A DNA stretch of 64,000 bases from Clostridia bacterium. GTDB taxonomy: Bacteria; Bacillota; Clostridia; TANB77; CAG-508. The translations under genes were made by a program, and so were the position numbers. The stretch spans positions 124,001 through 188,000 of the forward strand of contig JAFWHH010000009.1 in the NCBI GenBank assembly GCA_017512025.1. The letters are read 5' to 3'. This document shows positions 60,357-64,000 of this stretch, in pieces. The notes under the pieces were generated by a model, which ran no database searches, was not told the DNA's origin, and saw only the letters and a list, made by a program, of their open reading frames with translations. The number at the start of each line of letters is the position of its first letter. Within the stretch, counting starts at the first letter, position 1.

Positions 60357-62837
60357 CTAAGGACCCTCATCGTGATCGTCGTCATCTTCCTCTTCTTCAT
60401 CATTATTGTTTTGATTATTGCTGTTATTATTATCATCGTCATCATTATCTGTATTCTTATTTTTACTTGTATTGTCATCATCTTCGTTTTTCTTATTTGT
60501 ATTTGTTTCGTTCTTTGTTGAAGAGTTTGATGTATCAGTATTTGTCGTATTTGTTGTGTTTGTTGTATTTTTTGAAGTATTAGTACTTGTTGTTTTCTTT
60601 TTCGTACTTGAACTTGATCTGCTTCCGCTTGTACATGTTGTACACTGATCTGGTACAGTTCCTGGTAAGAAATATTCTGTATGACAATCTGGACAGTTTC
60701 CATTAGATACTTTTCCCGTTTTTTGACATATCGTTGCTCTAACAACTTTATTATTTTGTGCAAATTGTGTTCTTGGAAGTCCACTATGAATATTTCTCAT
60801 AACACTTGACCATAGCTGAACAGCAGGGCTCTTTCCACTAAACTCTATAGTTTCAGCAATATCATATCCATACCAAGTTACTGCAGTATAGTATGTTGTG
60901 AAACCACATAACCACTTATCGTAGTTACTGTTTGTTGTACCCGTTTTAGCTGCAACATCCATTCCATCAATCTTACAAGATCTGGCAGTACCTTCATCTC
61001 CCTCAACGGGTTGTTTTAATAACTGTTTTAAAACATAAGCTACTTCTTGAGAGCATACCTTTCTCTTTTTCTGTTTTGATTTAAATACAACTTTACCTTT
61101 ATTGTTTTCTATCTTTGTATAGAATGTTGGCTCTATATATACACCATCGTTTGCAATTGTAGCATAAGCTCCAGCCATTTCTAATGGAGTTATACCTTTC
61201 TTTAGACCTCCTAAAGCAAGCATTAATGATTCGTCTTCTTTTTGAAGAGATGTTATTCCCATCTTTTTCAAATATTTTATAGACTTTTTCGGAGTAATCT
61301 GTTCCATCATCTTTACAAATGGTATATTTTGAGATGATTCAACAGCTCTTCTAACCGTTATATTACCAATATAGTTTTCATTGTCTGTTGGTGAATATCC
61401 ATCTGGTGTTCCATCATTAAATGTGGTTGGTTCATCAACATACATTGTAGATGCTGTAAATGTCTTTTCAGCTATTCCTGGTAGAAGGACAGCTAATGGT
61501 TTAGATGCTGATCCTGTTTGTCTATAGCCCTGCGTTACTCTGTTAAATCCTCTTGCTGTTGTCTTCTTACCTAGACCACCCACACAACCAAGTACATGGC
61601 CATTTGTATGATCTATTACAACCATTGCTGATTGTGCTTTATTTCCAGAAGATGATGTTAATGAATACTTTTCTTTTTCATATTCATTTTCTATTTTATC
61701 TTGTATTTCTGCATTTTCTGTACTATAAATCTTTAATCCTGCCATATATACGTAATTTTTAGCAAATCTCGTATCAATATGTTTTCTTTTTGCTATATCA
61801 TCTACAACCTCAGATATCAATGCATCTGCGTGGTATGAATATACCCCATCAGATTCTGCCTCAATTGTTCCATTTTTGAAGTGTAATCCTTCATCAACTT
61901 CTAAAACAGCCTTATTATACTCTTCCTGGCTTATATGATTTAAAGATAACATTTTCTTAAGAACTACTTTTGTTCTTGTTTTTATTCGATCAGAATTATC
62001 TTTACTTCCGAATGGATTATATGAATTTGGAGAATTGTTAATACCAGCCATATATGCACATTCAGCTAAATCCAATTCTGATACATCCTTATCAAAATAG
62101 TATTTGGCACCTGCTGATACACCATAAGTATTTGGTCCAACATAAATTATGTTAAAATATGCTTCAAGAATTTCATCCTTACTACAGAAGGACTCAATTT
62201 CATATGCCCTATACCATTCTTCGATTTTTCTATTTATTTTTGTATCATCATTTCCAGTTAAATTTTTAACTAATTGCTGTGTTATCGTACTTCCACCAAA
62301 TGATGATTTACCAAAGTGTGTTACATATGTTCCAATTGCACCAACAGTTCTTTTTACATCAACACCTTTGTGTTTATAGAATCTCTCATCTTCTATATCA
62401 ATATATGCATTTTTCATATTATCTGGAATCTGAGATAAACTTACGTTATCCTTCTTTCTCTCAGCTCCAATTGTCTCCAATAGAGTACCATTTTGATCTA
62501 CAATAATTGAGTTCTCGTTCTTCATCATTGGCAGAATCAAACTTCTCCATTTAAAGTATGAGAATATGATATATATACTTAGTATTGTATATAGAATCAT
62601 TATTATTTTATTACGTCTTCGATTACGTCGCCTCATTTTATCGTTCATTGATTTTTTAGGCTTACCTTTTACCGGTCTTCTTGGACCTCTTGCCATGCTT
62701 TCAGGGCCACGCTCTACTCTACTTCTAGCACGTAACTCCTCGAGTGTATCCCTTTCATATCGCTCTCTTTGAGGTCTTCTTGGCTCTTCTGAACGTCTAT
62801 TCATTGCGACTTTTTTCTTATTTTTATTACTTCTCAA
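60357..62837 (-). CDS. Class A penicillin-binding protein (PBP1A-like)
   Basis: About 826 residues. Very basic N-terminus, a membrane segment (ILYTILSIYIIFSYF), a transglycosylase domain (DIEDERFYKHKGVDVKR, GGSTITQQLVKNL), and a transpeptidase with SASK (QTGSASKPLAV), SSQN and KTGTTNSN. Then two CxxC pairs (NCPDCH, QCTTC) and a tail of about 85 Ser/Thr/Asn/Asp residues. Polymerises and cross-links peptidoglycan. Start is unclear: TTG 62837 lies 8 bases after AGAGG, GTG 62846 overlaps it. Confidence 0.9.
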   Translation of the reverse strand: MRSNKNKKKVAMNRRSEEPRRPQRERYERDTLEELRARSRVERGPESMARGPRRPVKGKPKKSMNDKMRRRNRRRNKIIMILYTILSIYIIFSYFKWRSLILPMMKNENSIIVDQNGTLLETIGAERKKDNVSLSQIPDNMKNAYIDIEDERFYKHKGVDVKRTVGAIGTYVTHFGKSSFGGSTITQQLVKNLTGNDDTKINRKIEEWYRAYEIESFCSKDEILEAYFNIIYVGPNTYGVSAGAKYYFDKDVSELDLAECAYMAGINNSPNSYNPFGSKDNSDRIKTRTKVVLKKMLSLNHISQEEYNKAVLEVDEGLHFKNGTIEAESDGVYSYHADALISEVVDDIAKRKHIDTRFAKNYVYMAGLKIYSTENAEIQDKIENEYEKEKYSLTSSSGNKAQSAMVVIDHTNGHVLGCVGGLGKKTTARGFNRVTQGYRQTGSASKPLAVLLPGIAEKTFTASTMYVDEPTTFNDGTPDGYSPTDNENYIGNITVRRAVESSQNIPFVKMMEQITPKKSIKYLKKMGITSLQKEDESLMLALGGLKKGITPLEMAGAYATIANDGVYIEPTFYTKIENNKGKVVFKSKQKKRKVCSQEVAYVLKQLLKQPVEGDEGTARSCKIDGMDVAAKTGTTNSNYDKWLCGFTTYYTAVTWYGYDIAETIEFSGKSPAVQLWSSVMRNIHSGLPRTQFAQNNKVVRATICQKTGKVSNGNCPDCHTEYFLPGTVPDQCTTCTSGSRSSSSTKKKTTSTNTSKNTTNTTNTTNTDTSNSSTKNETNTNKKNEDDDNTSKNKNTDNDDDDNNNSNNQNNNDEEEEDDDDHDEGP

Positions 62838-62930
62838 TAAATACACCTCTATCTATATCTTCGTCACAATTTTATCATTATGATATTTAATTTGCAACTT
62901 AACACCTATTCATTAGACTCCCCAAAATAG

Positions 62931-62967
62931 AAAAAAGATCTTAAGAATCTTAATTCTTAAAATCTTT
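62931..62967 (-). terminator. Terminator of sigH
   Basis: AAAGATCTTAAGAAT and ATTCTTAAAATCTTT form an imperfect long stem followed by TTTT on the minus strand; it overlaps the sigH stop. Confidence 0.75.
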
Positions 62968-63616
62968 AACTATTTTCTTCATTATTTATATTTTTACTGG
63001 TTTTCTTACGAATTCTTTGAATTGCGTTATCAACTGATTTTACTGGAGAATCAAGCTTTTCCGCAATTACTGTATATGAATGTCCCTTAACAAGTTCATT
63101 TAAAACTTGTCTCTCAAATGGACTTAATGATTTCTCAATGATGCTTTCAACATTTTCGTAATACTCTTTTTTGGTAATTGTATCTAGTGGATCTTCTATC
63201 ATATTTGCATCAAATACTTCATATATTGATGTATCATCATCTGTATCATCATAAGCGTTCATATTTAATGATAAATATGAGTTAAGTGGCATATGTTTTT
63301 GTCTATTTGATGATTTGATTGCTGTAATCAATTGTCTTTCAACACATAAATTAGCAAAGGATTTGAAAGAATTTTGTTTTTCGGCATCGAAATTCTTAAT
63401 AGCTTTATACAAACCTATTAAACCTTCTTGTATTATATCTTCTTTTTCAGCTCCAACTATAAAGTATCTGCTAACTTTCATATTAACAATCTCTTTATAC
63501 TTGTTAATTAAATATTCCAAAGCTTCATTATCTCCGGCATTTACTTTTCTGATTAAATCTTCATCACTTTCATTAGTGTAATTAATAAGATTAGCATTTG
63601 TGTTATCATACATCAT
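62966..63616 (-). CDS. sigH: RNA polymerase sigma factor, SigH-type
   Basis: 216 residues. Region 2 (EDIIQEGLIGLYKAIKNF, SFKSFANLCVERQLITAIK) and region 4 (LSPFERQVLNELVKGHSYTV, SPVKSVDNAIQRIRKK) are complete and no region 3 is present. SigH controls entry into sporulation or stationary phase in Firmicutes. ATG is preceded by AGGAGGAATAAAAAACTT. Other spore genes are not in the window, so sporulation is not proven. Confidence 0.88.
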   Translation of the reverse strand: MMYDNTNANLINYTNESDEDLIRKVNAGDNEALEYLINKYKEIVNMKVSRYFIVGAEKEDIIQEGLIGLYKAIKNFDAEKQNSFKSFANLCVERQLITAIKSSNRQKHMPLNSYLSLNMNAYDDTDDDTSIYEVFDANMIEDPLDTITKKEYYENVESIIEKSLSPFERQVLNELVKGHSYTVIAEKLDSPVKSVDNAIQRIRKKTSKNINNEENS

Positions 63617-63793
63617 AAGTTTTTTATTCCTCCTGAAGATTCTTCGTTTGCTTCATTTGAAATTATTATAATCATCTTATTATTTTAATGTCAATAATTT
63701 TATTCGATTTTTTTGTCTGTTTTTCCAGTATTTTCAAGTATTCCAGAGATTGTTACTTATTCCGTAAACTATTTTATATTTTATCAAAAAATA

Positions 63794-63819
63794 AAGTGGA
63801 TGAAACATCCACTTTATTA
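63794..63819 (-). terminator. Rho-independent terminator
   Basis: AAAGTGGATG and CATCCACTTT form a 10-bp stem around AAA, between sigH and the gene at the right edge. Confidence 0.8.
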
Positions 63820-63821
63820 AT

Positions 63822-64000
63822 CTAGAATATATACCAATTATCTCCTGTTCTATATACATAGAAATCTTGTGAGTCAGTTTTCTTTGATGGTTTTTCTGCT
63901 TCTCCATCTTCTTCACCTTCTTCAGCTCCATCTCCAGAAATTGATAACTCAACAGTTATTATATATGCATCAGATACTGTAATATCTCCCGCTTCTGGAT
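63822..64000 (-). CDS. C-terminal part of a secreted or surface protein (cut by window edge)
   Basis: The minus-strand frame is open from the right window edge to a TAG at 63822-63824 and encodes 58 residues: a strand (ITVSDAYIITVELSI), an acidic Gly/Glu/Asp linker (SGDGAEEGEEDGEAEKPSKK), and the end DSQDFYVYRTGDNWYIF. Ending in WYIF is typical of small exported DUF4878-like domains, but I cannot assign it. It is followed by a terminator. The overlapping frame at 63734-63952 in another phase is a shadow. Confidence 0.6.
   Translation of the reverse strand, partial: PEAGDITVSDAYIITVELSISGDGAEEGEEDGEAEKPSKKTDSQDFYVYRTGDNWYIF

Noticed and set aside
60189..60784. Frames on both strands across the PBP tail and the small gene
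   Set aside because: Shadows of simple repeats (ACA/AAT/GAT codons); products are runs of Val/Phe/Ile or Gln/Ile/Met without domain character.
63734..63952. 72-residue minus-strand frame near the right edge
   Set aside because: It runs through the terminator at 63794-63819, and the frame ending at 63822 gives a more protein-like sequence and stops just before the terminator.

Overview
The window reads as a piece of the chromosome of an AT-rich, Gram-positive Clostridia-type bacterium. The evidence is A/T-ending codons and AGA arginines almost throughout, strong AGGAGG-type ribosome binding sites, rho-independent terminators after most transcription units, many lipoproteins with SGC/AGC lipoboxes, and typical Firmicutes genes (AddA, RqcP, RbgA, Mini-III RNase, SipW/TasA, a SigH-type sigma factor, class A PBP). 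I cannot name a species. I saw no rRNA, tRNA, CRISPR array, insertion sequence or complete prophage. No gene-free stretch exceeds 300 bases; the largest (48417-48677) holds only a terminator and the leader of the TasA-like operon. Most genes lie on the minus strand.

Layout. 1-600: the 3' end of a G+C-richer gene and its terminator. 0.6-4.6 kb: rqcP and addA. 4.6-6.7 kb (+): VanW lipoprotein and a D,D-carboxypeptidase. 6.7-11.3 kb (-): rbgA, murF, a VanX-like dipeptidase, mrnC, an APH-fold kinase and a small protein. 11.4-27.6 kb: a long minus-strand run of small accessory and housekeeping enzymes (cytidine deaminase, HAD, GNATs, CDF transporter, HIT, flavodoxins, deformylase-like, NUDIX, TcdA, an XRE regulator with a superoxide-reductase-like domain). 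Within it are three degraded or frameshifted genes. 27.7-32.4 kb: a surface system of a response regulator, a histidine kinase and three membrane-anchored exported proteins, two of them beta-helix/Cthe_2159-like. 32.5-37.5 kb: methyltransferase-like membrane protein, lipoprotein, S66 peptidase, MntP and a lipid kinase. 37.6-38.03 kb: an isolated, G+C-richer HPr-like gene with its own promoter and terminator. 38-46 kb: lipoproteins, HD and HExxH proteins, patatin. 46.1-48.4 kb: a SipW/TasA-type export locus. 48.7-55.1 kb: DUF898-like protein, ABC exporter, HD protein and a frameshifted deoC. 55.2-60.1 kb: GH25 lysozyme, U32 peptidase, RluA-type pseudouridine synthase. 60.1-64 kb: class A PBP, sigH and the end of one more gene.

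The cell envelope is the main theme. MurF, a VanX-like dipeptidase, a D,D-carboxypeptidase, VanW, an S66 peptidase, GH25 and PBP1A all act on or near peptidoglycan, and the Cthe_2159 and TasA loci build surface material. The strongest leads are: the HPr-like protein lacking the phosphorylatable His; deoC and pcp, which are each readable full length only if one base is dropped from a homopolymer just after the start codon; the two-component/beta-helix locus with a duplicated anchor module; the HTH-superoxide reductase fusion; and a hairpin repeat with a compensatory base change, one copy of which is fused to a broken antirepressor/DinD-like gene.
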